From contig CAJFUT010000215.1 of assembly GCA_904420255.1 (NCBI GenBank), positions 1-5,993 on the forward strand: 5,993 bases of DNA, given 5' to 3'. Position 1 is the first letter of the stretch. Each line of letters begins with the position of its first letter. Shown in pieces: positions 1 to 4,775 of this stretch. The notes under the pieces are model-generated. The model was not told the DNA's origin and searched no databases. It was given only the letters and a program-made list of their open reading frames with translations. The stretch comes from an uncultured Angelakisella sp. (GTDB lineage Bacteria; Bacillota; Clostridia; Oscillospirales; Ruminococcaceae). Both the position numbers and the translations under genes were made by a program.

Positions 1-23
1 GAATATCCGACGATTCCACACAT
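1..23 (-). CDS. glmS: Glucosamine-6-phosphate synthase, N-terminal fragment (cut by window edge)
   Basis: Only the first seven codons are inside the window. They read MCGIVGY, the invariant start of the glutamine-fructose-6-phosphate aminotransferases, where Cys2 becomes the N-terminal nucleophile of the glutaminase domain after Met removal. The enzyme makes glucosamine-6-phosphate from fructose-6-phosphate and glutamine, the first step toward UDP-GlcNAc and peptidoglycan. An AAGGAG ribosome site (complement of 32-37) lies 8 nt before the ATG. The call is secured by the upstream glmS ribozyme, a regulator found in front of this gene in Firmicutes. Other N-terminal nucleophile amidotransferases also start MCGI, but not behind this ribozyme. 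The rest of the gene lies left of position 1. Confidence 0.93.
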
Positions 24-167
24 ATGAATTTCTCCTTACTGCCTTTTGGGGCGCAGGGGGCAAAAGCCTGGGCCGCAAAGGCGGTGCAAGCCTGAACAGC
101 AGGTTTCTCCAAAGGGCGGGGGCTCCCCGCCCGGGGCCCCGGCAAAGCCGGGGGGCTGGGCCTGTGG

Positions 168-392
168 CCGGAGGTCTGTTGCCCGGTCGCCCGGGTTTTT
201 GCTCCGTCCTTTCGCTGCAGGCCGCAGCGGGAGGGCATCCGCCGAATCTTCGATCTGGCCCGGAGGGTTCCCGGGGCTCCTCCCCGGTCCGCTTCAGGCT
301 GGCCCCCCCGCCGCCGTCTGTTCCCTCCGGCAGCCGGGCGGGCCTTCCCTCCCCCTCGTCGTCCCCGGATACCCTTCCGGGGCTCTGGCGCT
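168..392 (-). ncRNA. glmS ribozyme: glmS ribozyme (self-cleaving, glucosamine-6-phosphate dependent) with an internal insert
   Basis: Read on the minus strand, the segment carries the glmS ribozyme landmarks in order. The cleavage-site core A|GCGCC lies at 392-387, with scission expected between A392 and G391. A P1 helix follows, CCCCGG pairing with CCGGGG. Then come GACGAGG with a GGGAGGG strand (353-347), then ATCGA and TTCGGCGGATG (about 254-235), then the matching CCCTCCC strand. A hairpin CGCTGC/GCAGCG and the 3' domain follow, with GGACGGAGC, GGGCGACCGGG and a closing AACAGACCTCC near 170-180. In the family, bound glucosamine-6-phosphate acts as cofactor for cleavage, and the cut mRNA is degraded, giving feedback on glmS. 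The 3' boundary is approximate. About 92 nt (255-346) separate GGGAGGG from ATCGA, where known examples such as that of Thermoanaerobacter have about three. Confidence 0.9.
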
Positions 393-465
393 TTTTTCAT
401 CCCGTCTTTCTCCCGGGGCTTCAGCCATGGCCCCCCGCACCACTCCTTCCTGTTTGATTGCTGCT

Positions 466-494
466 ATTATAGCACATCTTTTCCCCGCTGTAAA
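466..494 (-). promoter_or_regulatory. Sigma-A promoter of the glmS ribozyme/glmS transcript
   Basis: The minus strand shows TTTACA (complement of 489-494), a 17-nt spacer and a perfect TATAAT (complement of 466-471). The base pair TG lies one position before the -10, giving an extended -10. The start point would fall near 459, about 67 nt before the ribozyme cleavage site. It lies downstream of the spoVG terminator, so glmS has its own transcription unit. Confidence 0.85.
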
Positions 495-553
495 AGGGGG
501 GCTTCCCTCCCATTCTATGCCGGGGGGCGGATGGGGTTCCCCAGGCAGCGGAA

Positions 554-587
554 AGCCGGGCCCGGAGCTTCCGCTCCAGGCCCGGCT
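554..587 (-). terminator. Hairpin terminator after spoVG
   Basis: A 15-bp stem with a four-base loop (GGAA on the transcript): AGCCGGGCC, a U-G wobble and GGAGC pair with GCTCC and GGCCCGGCT. It lies about 65 nt after the spoVG stop and before the glmS promoter. The U tract is short (three U, then C), so it is a strong hairpin but a weak classical intrinsic terminator. Confidence 0.6.
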
Positions 588-651
588 CCGCCCCCGCCGG
601 TCCTGCCCGGAACGGCGGGGGGATCAGGGAGGTATCCGCCGGGGGCCCTTT

Positions 652-960
652 TCAGGCTGTCCCGGCGCCGGAGGGGTGGGCCGCCGCGTCATGGGCGGCC
701 AGCCCCTCCATGTACTGGGCATACTGGGTGAGGATGGCGTCCTCCAGGGTCCGCCGGGCGGCGGGGGTGATGGGGTGGGCGATGTCCCGGAAGGTACCGT
801 TTTCATCCTTGCGGCTGGGCATGGCTACAAAGAGCCGCTCCGGCCCCTCGATGACCTTGATGTCGTGGACCGCCAGGTCCCCGTCGATGGTCACCGACAC
901 CAGGGCCTTGAGCCTCGCGTCGTCGTAGGTCTTGCGGATGCGGATATCGGTAATGGTCAT
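652..960 (-). CDS. spoVG: SpoVG, RNA-binding septation/sporulation regulator
   Basis: The 102-residue product aligns along its length with SpoVG. Conserved blocks are ITDIRIRK at the start, VTIDGDLAVHDIKVIEG (about 23-39), LFVAMPSRK (43-51) and the signature FRDIAHPI (57-64). A helix (about 67-85) and a short Ala/Gly-rich tail follow. SpoVG proteins are small cytoplasmic nucleic-acid-binding regulators, linked to asymmetric septation, cell-envelope and virulence genes in Bacillus, Staphylococcus and Listeria. The ATG at 960 is chosen because conservation begins there and AGGAGG (complement of 973-978) lies 12 nt upstream, a slightly long gap. The frame is open further upstream, but that part has no family match. 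It sits downstream of folT and the cyclo-ligase on the same strand. In Bacillus subtilis spoVG is close to glmU; here its neighbour is glmS. Confidence 0.95.
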   Translation of the reverse strand: MTITDIRIRKTYDDARLKALVSVTIDGDLAVHDIKVIEGPERLFVAMPSRKDENGTFRDIAHPITPAARRTLEDAILTQYAQYMEGLAAHDAAAHPSGAGTA

Positions 961-1747
961 GGTGCTTTCTTGCCTCCTGCTCTCTGTCCCGGGCCGGGGC
1001 CCGGGGCCGATCCGTCCGCCGGCGGTTGGGATTGCCGGGGGGCGGGACGTCCTGGGGCCGCTCCAGGGCCCCTTTGGGTTCACAGATAGTATTTGGCAGG
1101 AAAAGCCGGGATATGCAGGGCGTGTTAGAAAAAGCTGGATTTTCCGCCGGAGGCGGTGTCCCGGGGGAAAGGCCCCCCCGCCGCCAGACCCCCTCCTCGG
1201 TGACCACGGCGGGGAGAAGGATGTCGTGGGGCTCCCGGGGAACCTCCGGCAGCAGCAGAGCGGCGTAGCACACCACCGCCGCCCCCATGGCGCCGGGGGC
1301 CTCCAGGAGGAAGCGGTCGTAGTACCCCCCGCCGTTGCCCAGGCGCCCTCCCGCCCGGTCGGCGGCCACACAGGGGACGATGGCGAAGTCCAGCTCCTCC
1401 GGCGCCGCCGGGGGCAGCTCCTCCCCCGGCTCCGGGATGCCGTAGGCCCCGGGGCGCAGCAGCCCCAGGTCCTCCACCCACCGGAACTCCATCCGCCCCC
1501 CCGCCAGGCAGCGGGGCAGGGCCAGGGCCTTCCCCTCCCTCAGCAGCGCCTCCAGCAGGGGAAGGATATCCGGCTCCCGGGCCATGGGGCAGAAGGCCAG
1601 GACGGCCCCGGCCCGGGCCAGCTCCTCCATCCCCAGGAGGTTGGCCCGGATGGCGGCGCCGGCCGCCCGCCGCCGGGCGGGGTCCATGGCCAGGGCCTTC
1701 TCCCGTGCCTGGCGGCGCAGCTCCTTCTTCTGCCGGGAAAGCTCCAT
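803..1747 (-). CDS. 5-formyltetrahydrofolate cyclo-ligase with an anomalous C-terminal run-on
   Basis: This is 5-formyl-THF cyclo-ligase (5,10-methenyl-THF synthetase, YgfA/MTHFS family), which uses ATP to convert 5-formyl-THF to 5,10-methenyl-THF in the cytoplasm. Residues 1-190 match the family: a basic start (SRQKKELRRQ), FCPMAREPDI (52-61), ALALPRC, the glycine-rich nucleotide-binding signature GNGGGYYDRF (137-146), and EPHDILLPAVVTEEGV (172-187) at the usual end. Family members are about 180-200 residues, but this frame stays open for 124 more. That tail is Pro/Arg-rich, looks non-native, and runs out of frame through the first 158 nt of spoVG. Seven G (complement of 1173-1179) mark the junction. 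A shift there would end the protein at 1125, with 207 residues. The ATG at 1747 is preferred because AAGGAGG lies 8 nt upstream. An ATG at 1765, with its own AGGAG, is the alternative. The gene follows folT by about 30 nt, which fits folate salvage. Confidence 0.88.
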   Translation of the reverse strand: MELSRQKKELRRQAREKALAMDPARRRAAGAAIRANLLGMEELARAGAVLAFCPMAREPDILPLLEALLREGKALALPRCLAGGRMEFRWVEDLGLLRPGAYGIPEPGEELPPAAPEELDFAIVPCVAADRAGGRLGNGGGYYDRFLLEAPGAMGAAVVCYAALLLPEVPREPHDILLPAVVTEEGVWRRGGLSPGTPPPAENPAFSNTPCISRLFLPNTICEPKGALERPQDVPPPGNPNRRRTDRPRAPARDREQEARKHHDHYRYPHPQDLRRREAQGPGVGDHRRGPGGPRHQGHRGAGAALCSHAQPQG

Positions 1748-1777
1748 GGCGTCATCCTCCTTCATCCGAAACGGCTC

Positions 1778-2404
1778 CTAGCTCCGGGAGCCGGTCCCCT
1801 TTTTCGCCGGGCGCTCCTGTTTTGGGATGAGGCCCATGCGGACGCAGAAGGGGGCCGCCGCCTTGAGGAAGAGAAAGAGCAGCACCGCCTCCACCGGCAG
1901 CAGGCCCAGGTTCTTCACCAGCCCCTTGGCCAGGTAGTAGTAATACCCCTTGCCGTAAAGGATGGCGCTCCAGAGGGAGCCCATCCCCACATTCACCAGG
2001 AGGTTCACCGCCAGCTTCGCCCCCAGCACCCGCCAGGCGGTGAACCGGGCCCGGTAGAGGAAGAAGCCGTAGAAGAAGGAGCCCATCATGGTGGAGAGGA
2101 CGTAGCCGAAGAAGAAGGGCCCGGTGGGGTGGATGACATAGCCCAGGATGTCGGCGGCAAAGCCGGAAAGGAGGCCCATCACCGGGCCGTAGATGGCGGA
2201 CCCCAGCCCGTTGATGAAAAAGCTGAAAAAGATGTGGATGTTGTCCCCCAGGGGGATATAGAGGCCGCTGAGGACCACCCGCAGGGCCACCACCACGGCG
2301 GCCAGGGTGAGCATCCGCAGGTTGCGCAGCTCCTGGAGGGCGGTCCTCCAGTAGCTCCGGGAGAGGGGGGAGGCCAGGGTGAGGGATTCGGGGTTTTTGT
2401 ACAA
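1778..2404 (-). CDS. folT: Folate-specific S component of an ECF transporter (FolT)
   Basis: This 208-residue polytopic membrane protein has the hallmarks of the folate-family ECF S components. An amphipathic start ends in LRNLRMLTLAAVVVALRVVLS (27-47). Then come PLGDNIHIFFSFFINGLGSAIYGP (51-74), with the helix packing seen in S components, and DILGYVIHPTGPFFFGY (85-101), followed by WSAILYGKGY and KNLGLLPVEAVLLF (164-177). About six membrane segments are visible. S components bind the vitamin at the membrane and dock on a shared EcfA-EcfA'-EcfT energising module, which is not in this window. The start is TTG at 2404, with AAAGGAG 9 nt upstream; no in-frame ATG fits. The gene is headed by a THF riboswitch and followed by 5-formyl-THF cyclo-ligase, both supporting folate, probably 5-formyl-THF, as substrate. 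Specificity is inferred from family resemblance and context. Confidence 0.9.
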   Translation of the reverse strand: MYKNPESLTLASPLSRSYWRTALQELRNLRMLTLAAVVVALRVVLSGLYIPLGDNIHIFFSFFINGLGSAIYGPVMGLLSGFAADILGYVIHPTGPFFFGYVLSTMMGSFFYGFFLYRARFTAWRVLGAKLAVNLLVNVGMGSLWSAILYGKGYYYYLAKGLVKNLGLLPVEAVLLFLFLKAAAPFCVRMGLIPKQERPAKKGTGSRS

Positions 2405-2411
2405 AAAAATA

Positions 2412-2499
2412 CACTCCTTTCCAGTTGTGCATCGGTTTGTACCGTTGCACCGGGGCCAAAAGGCCCCCCGGAGGACCGGCGGCCGGTCCCGGAGTGCAA
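2412..2499 (-). promoter_or_regulatory. Expression platform of the folT riboswitch: anti-SD, SD and competing helices
   Basis: On the minus strand, the ribosome site GGAGTG (complement of 2412-2417) is exactly complementary to CACTCC (complement of 2491-2496) just after the aptamer. The same anti-SD is part of TTGCAC (2494-2499), which can pair with GTGCAA (2445-2450). Next to it, TGTACC (2504-2509) can pair with GGTACA (2438-2443). The GTGCAA strand can instead close a local hairpin (2427-2450, GTGCA/TGCAC plus CGGT/ACCG, loop ACAA). Two further hairpins lie between, GGACCG/CGGTCC and GGGGCC-TTTT-GGCCCC (2452-2467). No intrinsic terminator is evident, so control of translation initiation is the natural reading. 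Confidence 0.6.
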
Positions 2500-2503
2500 G
2501 TAT

Positions 2504-2604
2504 GGTACAGCGGGATGCGGAGCCTCCACCGCAAGCTGGACGCTTTTCGTCCGCCCGGCAACTCCCCGTCCGGGCGGCACTTGACGCGCAGGCTCCTACT
2601 CTGT
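2504..2604 (-). ncRNA. THF riboswitch: Tetrahydrofolate (THF) riboswitch aptamer upstream of folT
   Basis: The minus strand carries the THF (folT-type) riboswitch consensus in order. It begins ACAG-AGTAGG (from about 2604), with GGAGCC opening helix P2, then GCGTCAAGTGCC and an inner stem GCCGCCCGG/CCGGGCGG. The loop holds GGGGAGTTGCC, a pseudoknot strand. Then come ACGAAAAGCG, GCGGT, the closing GGCTCC and CCGCATCCCGCTGT. Outer P1 is ACAG/CTGT. The class senses tetrahydrofolate and its derivatives and is found in front of folT and folate genes in Firmicutes, usually switching expression off when ligand is bound. The aptamer ends about 100 nt before the folT start, and the space between is a well-formed translational expression platform. 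Confidence 0.88.
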
Positions 2605-2640
2605 GATATTTCGCCCTTTCCCCAGGAAAGGACAGCTACA

Positions 2641-2669
2641 AGCATATCACCTTTCCCCCGCCATTGCAA
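2641..2669 (-). promoter_or_regulatory. Candidate promoter of the folT leader
   Basis: TTGCAA (2664-2669, itself a palindrome) and TATGCT (complement of 2641-2646) are separated by 17 nt on the minus strand. Each matches its consensus at four of six positions. The start would fall near 2634, just ahead of a CCTTTCC/GGAAAGG hairpin and the aptamer. An A/T-rich stretch around 2700-2735 offers alternative -10 elements, so the assignment is tentative. Confidence 0.35.
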
Positions 2670-2706
2670 GCCCCGGGCAGGCCGGGGGTTGGGGAAAAGG
2701 TGATAT
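2644..2706. repeat. 63-bp inverted repeat between the apbE operon and the folT leader
   Basis: ATATCACCTTTCCCC (2644-2658) is matched in inverted orientation by GGGGAAAAGGTGATAT (2691-2706), with one extra base in the A/T run. A GC-rich inner hairpin (CCCCGG/CCGGGG type) lies between. On the plus strand the stem is followed by TTTTAA, but no plus-strand gene precedes it. A third copy of the outer unit, GTGATAT, lies at 2603-2609 at the aptamer edge. A 7-bp palindrome TAATACA-TCC-TGTATTA follows at 2709-2725. It could be a small mobile palindromic repeat, a structured 3' end of the apbE operon, or an operator. Confidence 0.5.
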
Positions 2707-2755
2707 TTTAATACATCCTGTATTATTCCATCGAAATATTGCGGATTTCCGGGGG

Positions 2756-3148
2756 TCAGAAGGGGTTCCCCATCAGGTTCAGCATGGGGAGGAGGGCATA
2801 GTTCCACCCCATGGCAAAGTAGAGGGCGTTGGCGGCCCCCAGGGCCAGGGTGATGCCCAGGTCGGCCCAGTCCCGGCGGCGGACGGCCCAAACCGCCAGG
2901 GCCGCAAGGATCACCAGCCCCAGCACCCCGGTGCCGTTGAAGAGGTCCAGGTTGGGGATGGGGCTGGATACATAAAGGCCATAGGTGTGGAAGATCCTCC
3001 CCAGGCTGACGCCGAAGGCGCTGTCCCGCAGCAGGTAGGCCAGCAGGAACAGCACCGCCGGCAGCACCACGGTGATGTAAAGAAGGTACTGCCAGCTTTT
3101 GCGGATTTCAAATTTCCCGGCCTTTTCCCTGGCCTTGTCCCAGTTCAT
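2756..3148 (-). CDS. Small three-helix membrane protein, second gene of the apbE operon
   Basis: I do not recognise the family. The 130-residue product starts with a charged cytoplasmic-looking stretch (MNWDKAREKAGKFEIRKSW). Three likely membrane helices follow: about 21-40 (YLLYITVVLPAVLFLLAYLL), about 72-89, and about 97-115. A 30-residue loop between the first two contains HTYGLYVSSPIPNLDLFNGTG. A short Arg/Asp cluster (RRRDWAD) separates the last two helices, and the C-terminus is a short Asn/Pro-containing tail. There is no Cys-based lipobox and no obvious catalytic motif. It begins 18 nt after the apbE stop, with GGAGGAGG just before the ATG, so co-transcription with apbE is very likely. 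A membrane partner for the exported flavin transferase or its target is possible, but only by location. Confidence 0.82.
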   Translation of the reverse strand: MNWDKAREKAGKFEIRKSWQYLLYITVVLPAVLFLLAYLLRDSAFGVSLGRIFHTYGLYVSSPIPNLDLFNGTGVLGLVILAALAVWAVRRRDWADLGITLALGAANALYFAMGWNYALLPMLNLMGNPF

Positions 3149-3166
3149 CCTCTCTGCCTCCTCCCT

Positions 3167-4288
3167 TTACTGCCCGATGGCCGCCGTGGCCCCGCCCCGG
3201 TCCCGGAGCATGGGCAGCAGCCCGTCGGTATAGGTCACTTCGCCGTCGGGGAAAACCCACAGGGCCTCCACCCCCAGCTCCTCCGCCAGGGCCCGCCCCT
3301 CCTCATAGTCCATGACAAAGAGGCAGGTGGAGAGGAAATCCCCCAGCCCCGAGTCGTCGGTGACGATGGTGAGGGAGCGGTAGCGGTCGGCGGGCTGGAG
3401 GGTTTCCGGGTCGATGATGTGATGGATCCGCCGGTCCCCCACCATATAGAACCGCTGGTAGTCGCCGCTGGTGACCACCGACAGATTCTCCACAAAGACC
3501 ACGTCCAGGGAGGTGGCGCTGGGGTCATTGGGGTCGGCAAAGGGGTCCTGGATGCCGATGCCCCAGCTGTCCCGGATGCCGTCCAGGGGCGGGTCCTTGG
3601 TGACCACGTTCCCCCCGGCGCTGATGATGAAGGAGTGGAAGCCGGCTTCGTAGATCTCATCCGCCACCACCTGGGCGGCGTAGCCCTTGGCCACCGCCCC
3701 CACGTCCAGCATCATCCCCTCCTCCTCCAGAAAGACGGTGCCCGCCTCCCGGTCGATGATCACCTTGGAAAGGTCGGTGTGGGCCGTGGCGGCCTCCAGC
3801 TCCTCCTGGGTGGGGAGGACGCCGGGGCCCGGCTCCACCGTGGTGCCGGCATAGGCCGCCATATAGCCGTGCCAGACCTCCAGCACCGGGCCCATGGCGA
3901 TGTTCACCCTGCCATCGCTTTTTTCGCACCATTCCTTGGCGAACTCCAGCATATCCAGGATTTCCTCCTCCACCTCCACCGGCTGGATGCCGGCGTTGAG
4001 GTTGATGGTGCGGATGTTGTTGATGCCGGTATATTCATAGAAGCGGTCGTAGAGGCGGCTCAGCTCGATAAAGCGGTTGTGGATGGCGTCAGCGTAGCCC
4101 TCGAATTCCTCCTGGGTTTCGGTGTAGCCGATGACCTGGATGACGGTGTCGAAGGTGTCGTAAAACTGGACGGTGTAGCGGGTGTACTCCGTCTGGGGGA
4201 CGCTTTCCCGGCCGCCGCAGCCCGGCAGCGCCGCCAGGGCGAGGGCAAGGGCCAGGCAGCAGAGGCGCCGGAGCCGGTGTCTTTTCAT
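3167..4288 (-). CDS. apbE: FAD:protein FMN transferase, ApbE-family lipoprotein
   Basis: ApbE proteins cleave FAD and attach FMN through a phosphoester bond to a Thr/Ser of a target protein, outside the membrane in most bacteria. The 373-residue product has a lipoprotein signal: RHRLRR, a hydrophobic Leu/Ala stretch and lipobox LPGC, with Cys24 as lipid anchor. The family core follows: DTVIQVIGY (47-55), DGRVNIAMGPVLEVW (125-139), the flavin-binding DVGAVAKGYA (195-204), SAGGN (223-227), TSGDYQRF (273-280) and HHIIDPET (289-296). The metal-binding pair D317 and T321 keeps the family's four-residue spacing. Length is normal. GGAGG (complement of 4295-4299) precedes the ATG by 6 nt. It heads an operon with a small membrane protein and is divergent from an FMN-binding-like lipoprotein, a plausible substrate. 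Confidence 0.95.
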   Translation of the reverse strand: MKRHRLRRLCCLALALALAALPGCGGRESVPQTEYTRYTVQFYDTFDTVIQVIGYTETQEEFEGYADAIHNRFIELSRLYDRFYEYTGINNIRTINLNAGIQPVEVEEEILDMLEFAKEWCEKSDGRVNIAMGPVLEVWHGYMAAYAGTTVEPGPGVLPTQEELEAATAHTDLSKVIIDREAGTVFLEEEGMMLDVGAVAKGYAAQVVADEIYEAGFHSFIISAGGNVVTKDPPLDGIRDSWGIGIQDPFADPNDPSATSLDVVFVENLSVVTSGDYQRFYMVGDRRIHHIIDPETLQPADRYRSLTIVTDDSGLGDFLSTCLFVMDYEEGRALAEELGVEALWVFPDGEVTYTDGLLPMLRDRGGATAAIGQ

Positions 4289-4372
4289 GGGGGACCTCCA
4301 TGGTTTGAAATGGTATGGGCCGTCTTTTCCTGCCGCCCCGCAGGGGACGAGGGAAAGGGCTTTGAAAAAAAT

Positions 4373-4404
4373 TGGTATAATAGCCTTTTTAGGCTATTAT
4401 ACCA
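4373..4404. repeat. Perfect palindrome, copy 1 (TATAATAGCC type)
   Basis: TGGTATAATAGCCT (4373-4386) and AGGCTATTATACCA (4391-4404) form a 14-bp perfect stem around TTTT. Each arm contains TATAAT preceded by TGG, so an extended -10-like sequence is present on each strand. It lies about 85 bp upstream of apbE, in its probable leader. A near-identical second copy lies at 4488-4516. Confidence 0.85.
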
Positions 4405-4432
4405 TGAGCGCGAAGCGCGAATGGGATAATCT

Positions 4433-4475
4433 GCCATGTTTTTCGGTTCCCGGCGCAGCCGGGGAGAAAAACGGC
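4433..4475. repeat. Nested hairpin between the two palindromes
   Basis: CCCGGC-GCA-GCCGGG (4449-4463) is enclosed by GTTTTTC/GAAAAAC (4438-4444 with 4466-4472) and by GCC/GGC (4433-4435 with 4473-4475). A small GCGC-GAA-GCGC hairpin lies just left of it, near 4408-4418. The structure can form on either strand. With the flanking palindromes it makes a 146-bp block (4373-4518) of almost continuous dyad symmetry, possibly one repeat element or a structured leader. Confidence 0.55.
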
Positions 4476-4487
4476 ATTTGAATCAAA

Positions 4488-4516
4488 GTATAATAGCCTC
4501 GCTAAGGCTATTATAC
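4488..4516. repeat. Palindrome, copy 2 (TATAATAGCC type)
   Basis: GTATAATAGCCT (4488-4499) and AGGCTATTATAC (4505-4516) form a 12-bp perfect stem around CGCTA. The arms are the same as copy 1 at 4373-4404, apart from the outermost bases, while the loop differs. Conserved arms with a variable loop suggest the stem, or the sequence of the arms, is what is maintained. Confidence 0.85.
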
Positions 4517-4537
4517 CACAAAAATCCCCCGTGGCAA
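4510..4537 (-). promoter_or_regulatory. Candidate apbE promoter, -10 inside palindrome copy 2
   Basis: On the minus strand TTGCCA (complement of 4532-4537), a 16-nt spacer and TATAAT (complement of 4510-4515) lie in order, with TGG directly before the -10. The start would fall in the palindrome loop near 4502, giving apbE a leader of about 210 nt that contains palindrome copy 1 and the nested hairpin. The -10 is perfect, but it is part of a repeated palindrome, so it could be fortuitous. Confidence 0.45.
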
Positions 4538-4675
4538 ACCGGGCCGCAGAGGGCGGGGGGGAAAGACAGGCTGGATTTTGAGGGGCGGGCAATCGTTTTT
4601 GTAATTTTCTCTAAAAATCTGGGAAATTTTTTTCTCTTTTTGTGAAAGAAATTTTGGGAAGGGGGAAAAATAAGC

Positions 4676-4704
4676 TTGATATTTCCGAGAATTCACCATA
4701 TAAT
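4676..4704 (+). promoter_or_regulatory. Sigma-A promoter of the FMN-binding-like lipoprotein gene
   Basis: TTGATA (4676-4681), a 17-nt spacer and TATAAT (4699-4704) form a near-consensus promoter. About 70 bp of unusually A/T-rich sequence with A and T runs (about 4597-4671) lies upstream, resembling an UP element. Together they suggest strong expression. The start would fall near 4711. Confidence 0.85.
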
Positions 4705-4717
4705 GGAGTAGTAATGT

Positions 4718-4741
4718 TGTTAAAGCTGTAACGCTTTAACA
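4718..4741 (+). promoter_or_regulatory. 5'-leader hairpin of the lipoprotein mRNA
   Basis: TGTTAAAGC (4718-4726) pairs perfectly with GCTTTAACA (4733-4741) around TGTAAC, giving a 9-bp stem that starts about 7 nt after the predicted start point and ends about 21 nt before the GGAGG site. It may protect the 5' end of the mRNA. As DNA, it is also a possible operator dyad. Confidence 0.5.
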
Positions 4742-4775
4742 GGATTCAGATGATTGATTTTTGGAGGAAATGAAA

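Noticed and set aside
294..428. A 44-codon leader frame on the minus strand (ATG at 428) after an AAGGAG site
   Set aside because: The site-to-ATG distance of about 14 nt is poor, and the frame runs straight through the ribozyme cleavage site and P1, where RNA structure explains the sequence.
961..1124. A dedicated spoVG promoter
   Set aside because: The best -10-like hexamer (TACTAT) matches four of six positions and has no -35 partner at a suitable distance, and no sigma-H pattern is evident, so I do not claim one.
4289..4372. An FMN riboswitch in front of apbE
   Set aside because: None of the conserved FMN aptamer segments is visible on either strand between the apbE start and the palindromes.
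46..4429. Long plus-strand open frames opposite the minus-strand genes (46-1089, 932-2584, 2603-4429)
   Set aside because: They are antisense to recognised genes and riboswitches, have Gly/Pro/His-rich low-complexity translations and lack family motifs. They reflect the scarcity of stop codons in GC-rich DNA.
4373..4518. CRISPR-like repeats
   Set aside because: Only two palindromic units occur, their loops differ, the sequence between them is itself a hairpin, and there are no cas genes.
4389..4592. Minus-strand open frame across the palindromes
   Set aside because: Its translation is largely the palindromes and hairpin read through. There is no convincing ribosome site and no recognisable motif.
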